Shown: piece by piece, positions 40,584-50,792 of the stretch | How the letters are laid out: every line of letters starts with the position of its first letter | Position numbering within the stretch: the stretch's first letter is position 1 | Made by a program: the position numbers and the translations under genes | Notes under the pieces: model-generated | Databases searched by the model: none | Told to the model about the DNA's origin: nothing | Seen by the model: only the letters and a program-made list of their open reading frames with translations | Assembly: GCA_942492715.1 (NCBI GenBank) | Contig: CALOFW010000012.1 | Location: 124,001 to 188,000, forward strand | DNA length: 64,000 nt | From: Sva-07 sp942492715 | Lineage (GTDB): Bacteria > Actinomycetota > Acidimicrobiia > Acidimicrobiales > Ilumatobacteraceae | Reading direction: 5' to 3'

Positions 40584-42296
40584 ATGACCGACAACCGAAC
40601 GCTGTCGACCATCGAGCGGCTCGAACTCGCTGCCGATTCGGGGACCGGAATCACCTTCGTCGGTGGATCGATGACCACTGAGACCGGCCCGCTCCAGGTC
40701 GGCTGGAGCGAGATCCACGACGAGGCCCGGGCGGTCGGTGCGGCGTTGCAGGCCCGTGGGCTGGTGCCGGGCGACCATGTCGCGATCCTCGGCCCCACGA
40801 GCCGTGAGCTGATCACGATCATCCGTGGTTGTTGGATGGCGGGCCTCGCGTCGATGGTGCTTCCGTTGCCGATGCGGATGGGCTCGCTCGACGTGTTCAT
40901 CGACAGCACGCGCGGCCGGATCCTCCACGGCGACGCGAAGCTCCTGCTGATCGACGACCTCCTCGCGGACTTCTACGTCCCTGCGGAGGGCGATCCGCCG
41001 ATCATGCCGATGAAGGCGATCATGCCCGGAGCACCGAACGTGCCGACCGGCGATGCGTTGGAGATCCCGGCGCACGATCCCGAGCGGCTCGTGATCCTGC
41101 AGTACACGAGCGGGTCGACCAGCGAACCCAAGGGCGTGATGATCCCCGATCGCGTGTTGAGCGCGAACATCGACGCCTGCGCGGAGGCGGCCGAACTGAA
41201 CCGTGACGATGCCATGGTGTCGTGGCTGCCGCTCTACCACGACATGGGGCTCGTCGGGTTCCTCGCGTTGCCGATGACGAAGGGCGTCGATCTGGTGCAG
41301 GCAGCCCCCCAGGACTTCCTCGCGCACCCCGGCAACTGGATGCAGTGGCTGTCCGACTACCGGGCCACGGCGACGGCGGGCCCGAACTTCTCGTGGGTAC
41401 TCGCCACCCGTGCGCTCAAGCGGATGAAGGACCTCGACCTGTCACGTCTGACCGTGGCGCTGTCGGGCGCCGAGCCCGTCGATCCGAAGGCCGTCGATGC
41501 GTTCGTGGCCGAGGCCTCACGATTCGGGTTCACGGCCGGTGGCATGTTCCCCGCATTCGGGATGGCCGAAGTGGCCATCGGCGGCACGTTTCCGCCACGT
41601 CGACGTGGCCTGGTCACCGACACCGTCGATCGCATCGTGCTCGAGACGCAGCGGGTCGCCAAGCCGGTCGTGATCCACGACGAGGACGAACTCGGCCTCA
41701 CCGCCCGCCAACTCCCGCTGCTCGGCAAGCCGGTCCCCGGCCTCGAGATGAAGGTGGTCGACCCCGAGACGTTCGAGGAGCTGCCCGAACGTCACGTCGG
41801 CGAGCTGTTGCTCCGCGGCACCTCGGTGACCCCTGGCTACTACAAGCGGCCCGACGCCACCGCCGCGCTCTTCCACGAGGGGTGGCTGTGCACCGGCGAC
41901 CTCGCCTACCTCCTCGACGGCGAACTCGTGCTGTGCGGCCGGATCAAGGACGTGATCATCGTCGGCGGCCGCAACGTCTTCCCGGAGGACATCGAACGCT
42001 CGGTCGGGCCGCTCGACGGCGTGCGCGCCGGCAACGTCATCGCGTTCGGCATGGAGGGCTACAAGGGCAAGGAGAGCGTTGTCGTGGTGGCCGAGGTGCG
42101 GGTGAGCGACACCTCGGGTGACCTCGGCGAGATCCGCGAGCGGATCCATCACCGCACGCTCGAGGTGTGCGGTCTCCCGCCGCGTGACGTGATGCTCGTG
42201 ACGCCGGGAACGCTCCCGAAGACGTCGAGCGGCAAGCTGCAGCGCGCCAAGTGCCGCGACGAGTACCTCAACGAAGAGCTCGCCCTCGCCGAGTAG
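40584..42296 (+). CDS. Fatty-acyl-AMP ligase / acyl-CoA synthetase
   Basis: 570 residues of the ANL superfamily. The P-loop-like A3 motif is LQYTSGSTSEPKGVMI, the FAAL-type SWLPLYHDMGLVGFL follows, then FPAFGMAEVAIGG, the hinge DGELVLCGRIKDVIIVGGRN and the catalytic Lys near PKTSSGKLQRAKCR. The SWLPxYHDMGL motif and a loosely FAAL-like insertion suggest formation of acyl-adenylates, perhaps for transfer to a carrier protein rather than CoA, but no carrier gene is near. A TAGCGT box (40571-40576) lies 7 nt before the ATG. The stop is embedded in the palindrome at 42295. Confidence 0.87.
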   Translation: MTDNRTLSTIERLELAADSGTGITFVGGSMTTETGPLQVGWSEIHDEARAVGAALQARGLVPGDHVAILGPTSRELITIIRGCWMAGLASMVLPLPMRMGSLDVFIDSTRGRILHGDAKLLLIDDLLADFYVPAEGDPPIMPMKAIMPGAPNVPTGDALEIPAHDPERLVILQYTSGSTSEPKGVMIPDRVLSANIDACAEAAELNRDDAMVSWLPLYHDMGLVGFLALPMTKGVDLVQAAPQDFLAHPGNWMQWLSDYRATATAGPNFSWVLATRALKRMKDLDLSRLTVALSGAEPVDPKAVDAFVAEASRFGFTAGGMFPAFGMAEVAIGGTFPPRRRGLVTDTVDRIVLETQRVAKPVVIHDEDELGLTARQLPLLGKPVPGLEMKVVDPETFEELPERHVGELLLRGTSVTPGYYKRPDATAALFHEGWLCTGDLAYLLDGELVLCGRIKDVIIVGGRNVFPEDIERSVGPLDGVRAGNVIAFGMEGYKGKESVVVVAEVRVSDTSGDLGEIRERIHHRTLEVCGLPPRDVMLVTPGTLPKTSSGKLQRAKCRDEYLNEELALAE

Positions 42297-42333
42297 GTGG
42301 GACACCTGGGGTCTGACCCCAGATGTCCCACCT
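42295..42333. terminator. Bidirectional terminator-like palindrome spanning two stop codons
   Basis: Arms 42295-42313 and 42315-42333 pair over 19 bp with one mismatch around a single base (T). The core is CTGGGGTC/GACCCCAG. The left arm begins inside the TAG of the acyl-AMP ligase gene; the right arm ends at the first base of the TGA of the convergent luciferase-like gene. It therefore serves both genes. No T-tracts. Confidence 0.75.
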
Positions 42334-43310
42334 CACACGATCAGGGGAGCAAGGGTCTGGCCGAGGAGGGCGACGCGGCCTTCGACGTGGCCGTTGGCGG
42401 GCATGTTGACGGTGAAGCCGTCGATGCCGGGCACGAGCATCTCCGCGAACTTCTCGGCCACCGTGTCGGGATCGCCCCAGATGAAGTTGGCGAGCCACAC
42501 CGTCTGCTCGTCGTCGGGCATCGATGCCAGGTCGAGCCCGCGGCGGCCGAAGTAGGCGACGAGGTCGGCCTTCGCCTCCTCTGCCGTCGGGGCGATGCAC
42601 GCGGTCTTCTGCCACGACACGGTGATGTCCGATCGGTTCCGTCCGAGCCGGTCGCAGTGCTCAGCGAGGGCATCGAGCTTGCGCTGGACGTCGGCGGGCG
42701 GGCAGATGATGTTCGACTCGTCCGCGTACTGCGCCACCATGCGCAGTGTCTTGCGTTCGCCGCCACCACCGATCATCACCGGGACACGGGCGACCGCCGG
42801 CGGCTCGTTCAACGCATCGCGAACCGTGTACCGCTCGCCATCGAGGCTGGGACGCTCGCCGCGCAGCATCGGGATGATGATCTGGAGCGCTTCCTCCAGC
42901 TTCTCGAAGCGATCGGTGAACGTGCCGAACTCGATGCCGAACGCGTCGTGCTCCAGCTCGAACCAGCCGGCACCGATGCCGAGTTGCGCCCGACCCCCCG
43001 ACACGATGTCGAGGGTGGTGACGGTCTTCGCGAGCACGGCCGGGTTGCGATACGTGTTGCCGGTCACCAACGCGCTCAGGCGCACCGTCGAGGTCTCCCT
43101 GGCGAGCGCCGACAGCAACGAGTAGCACTCGAGCATGTACTGGTCGGGCTCACCGAGCATCGGGAGTTGGTAGAAGTGGTCCATCACCAACACGGTGTCG
43201 AAACCGGATGTGTCGGCCTCGCGGGCCTGCGCGGCGACGGCGTCGAACAGCTCGGCCGGACCGACGCCGGGGTAGGTGAAGTTCGGGATCTGGTAGCCGA
43301 GGCGGGTCAT
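42333..43310 (-). CDS. Luciferase-like monooxygenase, F420-dependent type
   Basis: 325 residues, TIM-barrel LLM family. MTRLGYQIPNFTYPGV at the start, FDTVLVMDHFYQLPM, ETSTVRLSALVTGNTYRNPA and GRAQLGIGAGWFELEHDAFG are the usual signatures near the F420/FMN site, with RVPVMIGGGGERKTLRMVAQ later. Such enzymes in actinobacteria use reduced F420 for redox of diverse small molecules; the substrate is unknown. ATG 43310 is chosen over an upstream extension without similarity. Divergent from the TetR gene with 64 nt between starts, so TetR may control it. Confidence 0.88.
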   Translation of the reverse strand: MTRLGYQIPNFTYPGVGPAELFDAVAAQAREADTSGFDTVLVMDHFYQLPMLGEPDQYMLECYSLLSALARETSTVRLSALVTGNTYRNPAVLAKTVTTLDIVSGGRAQLGIGAGWFELEHDAFGIEFGTFTDRFEKLEEALQIIIPMLRGERPSLDGERYTVRDALNEPPAVARVPVMIGGGGERKTLRMVAQYADESNIICPPADVQRKLDALAEHCDRLGRNRSDITVSWQKTACIAPTAEEAKADLVAYFGRRGLDLASMPDDEQTVWLANFIWGDPDTVAEKFAEMLVPGIDGFTVNMPANGHVEGRVALLGQTLAPLIV

Positions 43311-43374
43311 GCACGGATGAGACCACCCGCTCGGCGCGCTGTCAAGCGCCGCCGCGCCATAAGCTCGACACACC

Positions 43375-44007
43375 ATGAGCCAGGGATGGGAGACGCGACA
43401 GCAACGAACGCGCTCGGAGATCCTGCGGGCGGTCGGTGACATCATCGCCGCCGACGGCCTCGACGGGCTGACGATGCGCAAGCTCGCGGAGCGGGCCAAC
43501 GTCGCTGTCGCCACGCTCTACAACCAGTTCGACGATCGCAACGGAGTCCTGGTCGCGTTCGTCGGTCACGGCCTCGATGAACTCGAACTCTCCCTCGACG
43601 AACAGCCCGCTGCCGAGCCCGTCGACGGCACCCGCGTGCTGCTCGGCGCGCTCGACCACACGATCGGCTCTGCGGACCACGTCTGGCGACCGGTGTTGGC
43701 CACGATCGGCGCGAGCCCCCGCTCTCAGCGGATGGGGGCCGTCGGTGACCGCATCATCGCGGCGATCGAGATCGACCTTGCCAAGGCCCGCGCCGCCGGC
43801 ATGTTCTTCGTCGACTGCGACACCGATCGTCTCGCGCGCCACGTGTTCGTGCAGTGGATGCGTGGACTCGAACGGTGGGCGCACGGGACGATCGACTGGG
43901 ACACCCATCGCGCCAACGCCGAACTCGGCCTGGAACTCGCGCTCGCGGCGGTGTTGGTCGAACCGCACCGCACCGACGCACTCCGGCGGGCCGGGCTCGT
44001 CCGCTGA
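43375..44007 (+). CDS. TetR-family transcriptional regulator
   Basis: 210 residues. The N-terminal helix-turn-helix is TRSEILRAVGDIIAADGLDG and LTMRKLAERANVAVATLYNQ at about 12-50, the canonical TetR DNA-binding domain with 'TLYxxF'. The C-terminal ligand and dimerisation domain is unspecialised. It lies between a divergent luciferase-like gene and, downstream after 3 nt, a deacetylase gene, so it probably controls one or both. Confidence 0.9.
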   Translation: MSQGWETRQQRTRSEILRAVGDIIAADGLDGLTMRKLAERANVAVATLYNQFDDRNGVLVAFVGHGLDELELSLDEQPAAEPVDGTRVLLGALDHTIGSADHVWRPVLATIGASPRSQRMGAVGDRIIAAIEIDLAKARAAGMFFVDCDTDRLARHVFVQWMRGLERWAHGTIDWDTHRANAELGLELALAAVLVEPHRTDALRRAGLVR

Positions 44008-44010
44008 CCG

Positions 44011-45043
<1,033 letters not shown>

Positions 45044-45051
<8 letters not shown>

Positions 45052-46036
45052 GGCCCTTCGACTGGAGCCATTCGGTGGCGACGGCGTCGGACTCGCGGAA
45101 CTCGATGTCGGTCTGGGTGTTCCAGGCCAGCAGGTCGTCGGTGAGGATCAGTGCGCTGAGTTCGTTGAGATCGGCGGCGAGCTGGTCGCCGTAGGTGGCC
45201 AGGACCTCGCTGCTGATGATCGGCGCGATGTTCTGCGCCGGGAACAGACCCTGGTCGTCCTCGAGCACCTTGAAGCCTTCGGCGGTGATCTGCGGTGCCG
45301 TCGTGTTCCAGACGACGGCGTCGACCTCGTTGCTCGACAACGCCTCGCCGAGGAGCGGGCCGAACTCGAGCGTCACGAAGTCGGCGAACGTGATGCCGTA
45401 GATCTCCGGATCCTCGAGGCCGATCAGGCACTGCGGGCGCTCGGCGCACTGCGACGACGCGCCGAGCACGTAGTCGAGCCCGGCGACGTCGGAGATCGTG
45501 GTCGCCTCGGAGTCGCCACGAACGACGAACGCGTCGCCGTCGACGGCGGGCGAGTAGTCGAGCAGGGTGGCGCCGATCTCCTCGTAGGCGGGGCCGATCA
45601 CCGCGACGATCTCGTCGGGGTCGGCGGTCGGCGGCGCATCGGGAGCGAGCTCGGCCTGGGAACCGCCGATGTAGTCCACGATCAGGTCGAGGTCACCGTT
45701 GGTGAGGCCGTCGATCGCCTCGGTGCGGAAGCCGGCCGGCGTGAGGATCTCGACGTCGTAGCCCTTCGCGTCCAGGTACTGGCCGTACACCTCCGCGATC
45801 GTGATCGCTTCGCTGAAGTCCTGGCCGCGGAGACGGATCGTCGGGCCGTCGGGGACGGCAGCGTCGGTCGATTCCGGACCGGCGGCCTCGCTCGTCTCGG
45901 CACCGGATGCCTCGGTGGTGTCCGCACCGCTGTCACTGGAGTCGTCGTCACTGCCACAGGCGGCGGCGACCAGGCCGAACGCCACGAGCGGCGCCAGCAG
46001 CTTGACGGCGGTGCGCCGTTTCGAATGGGTGGTCAT
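45044..46036 (-). CDS. OpuC/ProX-type substrate-binding lipoprotein (second system)
   Basis: 330 residues with a lipoprotein signal (lipobox VAAAC at about 22-26), an acidic Ser/Thr/Glu linker and an OpuAC domain: TIRLRGQDFSEAITIAEVYG, FRTEAIDGLTNGDLDLIVDY, and VLEDDQGLFPAQNIAPIISS. Paired cysteines in GASSQCAERPQCLIGLEDPE could form a disulfide. The aromatic-cage residues differ from the first system, so a different amine ligand is likely. Last gene of the overlapping eight-gene operon; its ATG overlaps the stop of the permease gene upstream. Confidence 0.88.
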
Positions 46037-46770
46037 GGTTGTCTCTCTCCTTGTTGTCGAACGAGTCGGCGTACGCCGGTCGGCAGCACGAGTCTTTCCA
46101 GGAACACGAGCAGTAATCCTGTGATCGCGGCGAGTCCTCCGATCAGGACGATTCCCCCGACCACGAGTGTGGTGTTGTTCTGCCCGAACCCGTCTCGAAC
46201 ATAGCGTCCGAGACCGTCGCCGCCGAGGAAGGCCCGGATCGGCTCGGTCGCGACCACCTGGATCGCCGCCACGCGGATGCCCGCGAGGATCACGGACGCA
46301 CCCATCGCGAACTCGATGCGGCCGAGCACGGCCGACTCGCCGTACCCGAGGGCCCGGGCGGCATCGACCGATCCCTCCGGCACCTGGCGGATCGCAACGT
46401 AGGTGTTGAGGTAGATCGGGACGACGGCGAGGAGGAACAGCGCGATGAAGATCGGCCACGGCTCGAACCCCCATCCACGACGCAGCGACCACGGCACGAG
46501 CAGCGCGGCGATCGCGAACGTCGGCACGGCTCGGCTGAGGCTCACCAGCCAGGTGCTCGCAACCTGTGCCTTGCGGTAGTGGGCGAGCACGGCCGCGGTC
46601 GGCACCGCGATCAGTGCCGCAACGGCGGTGGCGGCAGCGCAGAGCAGCACCGTGTCGATCAGCGACTCGATGATGCCGCCGTTGCCGGTCCACGTGTCGG
46701 CATCGAAGAACCACTCGAAGAACCCGATGTCGCGCGGCACGGCGGTCTGCCCGGGAAGTGCGACGGCCAT
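46033..46770 (-). CDS. OpuC-type ABC transporter permease (second system)
   Basis: 245 residues, BPD_transp_1 domain with about six membrane helices: LIDTVLLCAAATAVAALIAV, AVPTFAIAALLVPWSL, and the coupling loop region SVDAARALGYGESAVLGRIE. The late segment EPIRAFLGGDGLGRYVRDGF matches OpuC-type permeases. ATG 46770 overlaps the upstream permease stop by one base (TGATG). A GTG six bases upstream is an alternative. Confidence 0.87.
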   Translation of the reverse strand: MAVALPGQTAVPRDIGFFEWFFDADTWTGNGGIIESLIDTVLLCAAATAVAALIAVPTAAVLAHYRKAQVASTWLVSLSRAVPTFAIAALLVPWSLRRGWGFEPWPIFIALFLLAVVPIYLNTYVAIRQVPEGSVDAARALGYGESAVLGRIEFAMGASVILAGIRVAAIQVVATEPIRAFLGGDGLGRYVRDGFGQNNTTLVVGGIVLIGGLAAITGLLLVFLERLVLPTGVRRLVRQQGERQP

Positions 46771-47462
46771 CACGACTCCGACGTCCGCTTGCGTCGTTGC
46801 CACGGCGTGAGCCACGCCGCGACCAGGAGGAGTACGGCGTCGAGCGTGAGCGCAAGGATGATCGAGAGCGACGCGCCGACGGTCATGGGCGTCCAGAAGG
46901 CCCGTCGGAGCCCGCTGAAGATCAACCGGCCGAGACCGCCCTGGCCGATGATCGCGGCCACGGTGACGAGCCCGACCGTCGACACTGCTGCGATGCGGAT
47001 GCCCGTCATCATGTACGGCACCGCGAGGGGCAGTTCCACGCTCCACATCCGCCGGAGCGGTGACATCCCCATGCCGTCGGCGGCGTCGCGGACGGGCTGG
47101 GGCACCGAGAGGAACCCGGCGACCGTGTTGGTCACGAGGATCAGGAGCGTGTACGCCGCGAGCGGCAGCACGGCGGTCCAGCGCGACAGGTTGCCGAACA
47201 CCGGGGCGAGCAGCGCGAACAGCGCGACGCTCGGCAGCGTGTAGATCAAGCTGGTCGTCGCCGTGATCGGGGTGGTCATCCACCGGAAGCGGAGGATCAA
47301 CGCCGTCAGGATCGCCGACACCACGATGCCGAGTGCGAGCGCGAGCACGGTCAACGTGAGGTGTTCGACGATTGCCGCGCGGATCTGGTCCCACTCCTCG
47401 ACCACCCACTCCCACCGGATGATCGGGTTGGTCGCCTCGGCGACCAGGGCGGCCGGGCTCAC
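46770..47462 (-). CDS. OpuC-type ABC transporter permease (second system)
   Basis: 230 residues. AAIVEHLTLTVLALALGIVV is the first helix region, LIYTLPSVALFALLAPVFGN and the coupling loop VRDAADGMGMSPLRRMWSVE follow, then LPLAVPYMMTGIRIAAVSTV and IIGQGGLGRLIFSGLRRAFW. It pairs with the next permease. GTG 47462 overlaps the ATPase stop by four bases. Confidence 0.88.
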   Translation of the reverse strand: MSPAALVAEATNPIIRWEWVVEEWDQIRAAIVEHLTLTVLALALGIVVSAILTALILRFRWMTTPITATTSLIYTLPSVALFALLAPVFGNLSRWTAVLPLAAYTLLILVTNTVAGFLSVPQPVRDAADGMGMSPLRRMWSVELPLAVPYMMTGIRIAAVSTVGLVTVAAIIGQGGLGRLIFSGLRRAFWTPMTVGASLSIILALTLDAVLLLVAAWLTPWQRRKRTSES

Positions 47463-48598
47463 GAGCCGGTCGCCGCCAGACTCCGCCGGATGTCCTCGAG
47501 GGTCACGACGCCACCGAAGCGGCCGCCTTGGTCGATGACCGCCACCGACGAGTTCGACACCATGATCAGCTCCATTGCCGCCCGCAACGTGCTGGAGGGT
47601 TCCACCTGCGCGACCGGTGGGCGAAGTTCGACGGTGTCGAGCGTGCCGCCCCCTGCGATGGTGGCACGCACCTCGTCGGCCGTCACCCAGCCTGCGAACC
47701 GGTCACCGTTGGTGACACCCAGCCAGTCGCTCGACTCGATCGCAAGTGCCCGTTCGACCTCGGGGAGCTGCGCGGTGTGGGCCACGACCGGGCCCTGGTG
47801 GAAGGGCAGGTTGCCGACCGTGTTGAGGGCGAGCCGGCGCAGACCCCGGTCGTCGCCGACGAAGCGTTCGACGAACTCGTTCGCAGGGGCCCGCATCAGG
47901 TCGTCCGGTGTCGCGAGCTGTTCGACGACACCACCCACGTTCATCAGCGCAATGCGATCGGCGAGCCGGAGGGCCTCGTCGACGTCGTGGGTCACGAGCA
48001 CGATCGTCTTGCGCACCTTGGTCTGCAGGTCGAGCAGTTCGTCCTGCAGCCGTGCACGCACGATCGGGTCGACCGCACCGAACGGTTCGTCCATCAGCAG
48101 CACCGGCGGGTCGGCCGCCAACGCCCGGGCGACCCCGACACGCTGCTGCTGACCACCCGACAGTTCGTCGGGGTACCGGTCGAGGAGTTCGTGCTCGAGC
48201 CCGACCAACGTCGTCAGCTCCTCGACGCGGTCGTTGATGCGCCGCTTGTCCCAGCCGAGCATGCCGGGCACGGTGGCGACGTTGCTCCTGATCGTCCGGT
48301 GCGGGAACAACCCGACCTGCTGGATCACGTAGCCGATCCCGCGCCGGAGCTCCTGGGGTGACTGGCTCATCACGTCGACGCCGTTGATCTCGATGCGCCC
48401 CGAGGTCGGCTCGATCAGCCGGTTGATCATCCGCAGCGTCGTCGTCTTGCCACAGCCCGAGGGGCCGAGCAACGCCATGATCGATCCGTCCTCGATGTCG
48501 AGCGACAGTTGCTCGACCGCCGCGCCGGACGAGCCGTCGAACGTCTTGGTGACGTCGGTCAGCCGGATCGCGACATCGTTCACCCAGCGACCAGCCAT
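47459..48598 (-). CDS. OpuC/ProV-type ABC transporter ATP-binding protein with CBS domains (second system)
   Basis: 379 residues. Walker A GPSGCGKTTTLRMINRLIEP, Q-loop YVIQQVGLFPHRTI, signature LSGGQQQRVGVARALAADPP, Walker B VLLMDEPFGAVDP, and switch His in VTHDVDEALRLADR. The CBS-like tail is VAQVEPSSTLRAAMELIMVS then VIDQGGRFGGVVTLEDI. The ATG at 48598 overlaps the upstream gene by 19 nt; the GTG at 48583 would overlap it by GTGA like its neighbours and may be the true start. The membrane complex is completed by the two permeases and binding protein downstream. Confidence 0.9.
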   Translation of the reverse strand: MAGRWVNDVAIRLTDVTKTFDGSSGAAVEQLSLDIEDGSIMALLGPSGCGKTTTLRMINRLIEPTSGRIEINGVDVMSQSPQELRRGIGYVIQQVGLFPHRTIRSNVATVPGMLGWDKRRINDRVEELTTLVGLEHELLDRYPDELSGGQQQRVGVARALAADPPVLLMDEPFGAVDPIVRARLQDELLDLQTKVRKTIVLVTHDVDEALRLADRIALMNVGGVVEQLATPDDLMRAPANEFVERFVGDDRGLRRLALNTVGNLPFHQGPVVAHTAQLPEVERALAIESSDWLGVTNGDRFAGWVTADEVRATIAGGGTLDTVELRPPVAQVEPSSTLRAAMELIMVSNSSVAVIDQGGRFGGVVTLEDIRRSLAATGS

Positions 48599-49884
48599 TC
48601 GACCCCGTCGGGCGTGTCGCGTACTTCGATGCCGGCCTTCACCAGCTCGTCACGGATCGAGTCGGACACGGCGAACGCCTTCTCCGAGCGGGCGACGACA
48701 CGGGCGGCGAGCGCTGCCTCGACCACCGGACCGAGCACCTCGCGGACGTCTCGCACCCCCTCGGACGCGGCGGCACCGAGACGGACGATCATCGATCTCA
48801 GCGCCGCCCGAGCACGGTCGATGTCGTCGGACTGCAGGGTGTCGCGGGACCACTCGACGATCGCGGACTCGAGCTGGAGGATCGCCGCCACGGCACCGTC
48901 GGCATCGCGGGCGCCGAGGGCGTTCTCGAACGCCGCCTCGTGGACCTCGGTGGCGGCAGCGAGTGAGTCGATGTCACGTGTCGCTGCGGCGTTTGCTCCG
49001 TCTTGGTCGCCGGTCGCACTCGGGTCGGGGGTCAGACCGAGGTCTGACCCCGGCGCGGCAGCGCCGGTGGTACGGCTCGGACCGAGGTCTGAGCCCGCAG
49101 CTCGGAGGGTGTCGACGGGGATGGTCTGGCCGGATTCGAGGCGGACGGACTCGCCATTGCGGCGCAGGGTGACCGCACCCTTGCCGACGATCTCGGCGGT
49201 GTCGGCGTCGAGATCGATCACCACGCCGGTGTGCTCGTCGACGCCCAGCACGAAGGCTCCATCGGGGAGCTCCGGTTCGAGCATCGCCAACCGGCGCTCG
49301 CCGAGGTAGCAGAACCGTGTGTCGTGGTTGCCGCCCTCCTGGTTGTCGTAGTGCGGGATGACCGCCACGTTCAGCCCGATCTCGCTCAGCACGTCGAGGC
49401 CGTGGACCCAGTAGGGGTCGAGCCCGACCTTGTAGATCTCGTACACCGGCACGGTGGCAACACCGAGTGTGAGGGCCGCCGCCGACGAGAACACGACGGC
49501 ACCGCCGGAGCGCAGCTTCTCTGCCAGGGCATCGGGCACGGCGGTGCCGCGCCACTGCTCGAGCGCGAAGGTCGGACTTCCCGGGCCTGCGAACACCCAG
49601 TCGGCGTCGCGCACCTTGGCCATTCCGCGCTCGATCGCGACGACGTCGCCGGTGTCGGTTCGTCCGAGTCCGGCGACGGTCACCTCGCGACCGATCGCGT
49701 CCCGGAAGTATTCGGTGGCCTTCGCAGCGAGGATCGGTGCGTTCTCCTGGAAGCCGAACGGTGTGTCGAGCAGCACCGCGTCGACGTCGGTGCCGAGCCG
49801 GTCGAAGATCGCACGGTGCGGCACCTTCATCGTCGGCGCGGTCTCGCCCGAACCCATGATCGCGAGCAGACGGGGAGTGGTCAT
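48580..49884 (-). CDS. S51-like (cyanophycinase-type) hydrolase fused to a CysRS C-terminal-like domain
   Basis: 434 residues in two parts. Residues 1-~260 are a type 1 glutamine amidotransferase-like/peptidase S51 fold: LLAIMGSGETAPTMKVPHRA, DWVFAGPGSPTFALEQWRGT, GGAVVFSSAAALTLG with the expected nucleophilic Ser, then VAVIPHYDNQEGGNHDTRFC. Residues ~310-434 resemble the helical end of cysteinyl-tRNA synthetase (AFENALGARDADGAVAAILQ and KAFAVSDSIRDELVKAGIEV then RDTPDGVEWLV). There is no HIGH/KMSKS catalytic core. The linker between (about 275-305) is encoded by palindromes. It may hydrolyse a peptide-like bond, but the substrate is unknown. Starts and stops overlap both neighbours. Confidence 0.72.
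   Translation of the reverse strand: MTTPRLLAIMGSGETAPTMKVPHRAIFDRLGTDVDAVLLDTPFGFQENAPILAAKATEYFRDAIGREVTVAGLGRTDTGDVVAIERGMAKVRDADWVFAGPGSPTFALEQWRGTAVPDALAEKLRSGGAVVFSSAAALTLGVATVPVYEIYKVGLDPYWVHGLDVLSEIGLNVAVIPHYDNQEGGNHDTRFCYLGERRLAMLEPELPDGAFVLGVDEHTGVVIDLDADTAEIVGKGAVTLRRNGESVRLESGQTIPVDTLRAAGSDLGPSRTTGAAAPGSDLGLTPDPSATGDQDGANAAATRDIDSLAAATEVHEAAFENALGARDADGAVAAILQLESAIVEWSRDTLQSDDIDRARAALRSMIVRLGAAASEGVRDVREVLGPVVEAALAARVVARSEKAFAVSDSIRDELVKAGIEVRDTPDGVEWLVAG
49028..49095. repeat. Hairpin cluster inside a coding linker (palindrome family member)
   Basis: Three hairpins lie head to tail: GGGGTCAGACC (49028-49038) with GGTCTGACCCC (49041-49051), perfect over 11 bp; GGCGC with GCGCC (49052-49056 and 49061-49065); and GGCTCGGACC (49074-49083) with GGTCTGAGCC (49086-49095), one mismatch. 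The frame stays open, giving a Gly/Ser/Pro/Thr linker (AAGSDLGPSRTTGAAAPGSD). The core is the same as in the intergenic palindromes. Confidence 0.75.
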
Positions 49885-50792
49885 CGGGAGGCCTCCGGCA
49901 AGGGGAAGAAGTCGGTCTCGGTGACGGCGCGGTGCAGGAGGTCGCCCACCTCGACGGGGCGCTGGGCGTGGACGTCGTGGTGGGCGGGACGGAACCACTC
50001 CGCCCGCCCGCGGGGGAGCGCGGCCATCGCCGCATCGACCGCGTCGTGCTTCGAGTCGCTCCACGCGACGTCGCCGGTGTCGGCGGCGATCAGCAACGTC
50101 GGCACGCTCATGTCGGGGTAGCGGCTCGATGGTTGGTGCTCCCAGAGCCCGCGCAGCACCAGCAGGTGCCGGTCGAAGGTGAGCCACGGCGCGATCGTGC
50201 CGTCGTCACGCACCTCGAAGTTGGCCAGGGTGCCCTGGCGGCCCTCCTCGGGCCAGTCGGCCGCCGACTCCGCGAGCCAGCCGGTGATCCGATCGAGCGG
50301 GGTGCCTGCGAGGCGCGGTGGGGCGAGCACGGTTGCGGCGTCGTCCCACTCCGGGAAGCGCACGCCGAGATCGATGAATCCGCCGTCGACGCAGGCGATC
50401 GTCGCAACCGCATCGGGGTGGCGGTGGGCGAGTTCGAGCACCACGTTGCCGCCCCACGACTGTCCGGCGACGCCCGGTCGACGCCATCCGAGCGCATCGA
50501 TCAGGAGCATCAGATCGTCGGCGACCGTGGTCATGTCGTAGCCGTCGTCGGGCTTCGACGATCGTCCGTGCCCGCGCTGGTCGACGGCGACCACACGGTG
50601 GCCGAGACCCGCGAGATGTCGGGCGACGCCGTCCCACAGCCGGGCATTCGATGCGAGCCCGTGCACGAGCAGCCAGGGCGCCAGGTCGCCGTCGGCTCCG
50701 TCGATCGGATCCCAGTGGACGGCATGCAGTTCGACGCCCGACGAGAGCACATGCCACTCGTGGCGGGGCTGTTCGCCGCGTGCGCCGGTCAT
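49881..50792 (-). CDS. Alpha/beta hydrolase
   Basis: 303 residues. APWLLVHGLASNARLWDGVA (oxyanion HG), VVAVDQRGHGRSSKP, the nucleophile elbow GVAGQSWGGNVVLELAHRHP (GQSWGG), the Asp in VPTLLIAADTGDVAW and a His in RPAHHDVHAQRP are all in order. The protein is like haloalkane dehalogenases/epoxide hydrolases in layout, but Ser in place of Asp at the elbow points to an esterase, lactonase or C-C hydrolase. ATG 50792 overlaps the oxidoreductase stop (ATGA) and its own stop overlaps the S51-like gene start. Confidence 0.88.
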   Translation of the reverse strand: MTGARGEQPRHEWHVLSSGVELHAVHWDPIDGADGDLAPWLLVHGLASNARLWDGVARHLAGLGHRVVAVDQRGHGRSSKPDDGYDMTTVADDLMLLIDALGWRRPGVAGQSWGGNVVLELAHRHPDAVATIACVDGGFIDLGVRFPEWDDAATVLAPPRLAGTPLDRITGWLAESAADWPEEGRQGTLANFEVRDDGTIAPWLTFDRHLLVLRGLWEHQPSSRYPDMSVPTLLIAADTGDVAWSDSKHDAVDAAMAALPRGRAEWFRPAHHDVHAQRPVEVGDLLHRAVTETDFFPLPEASR

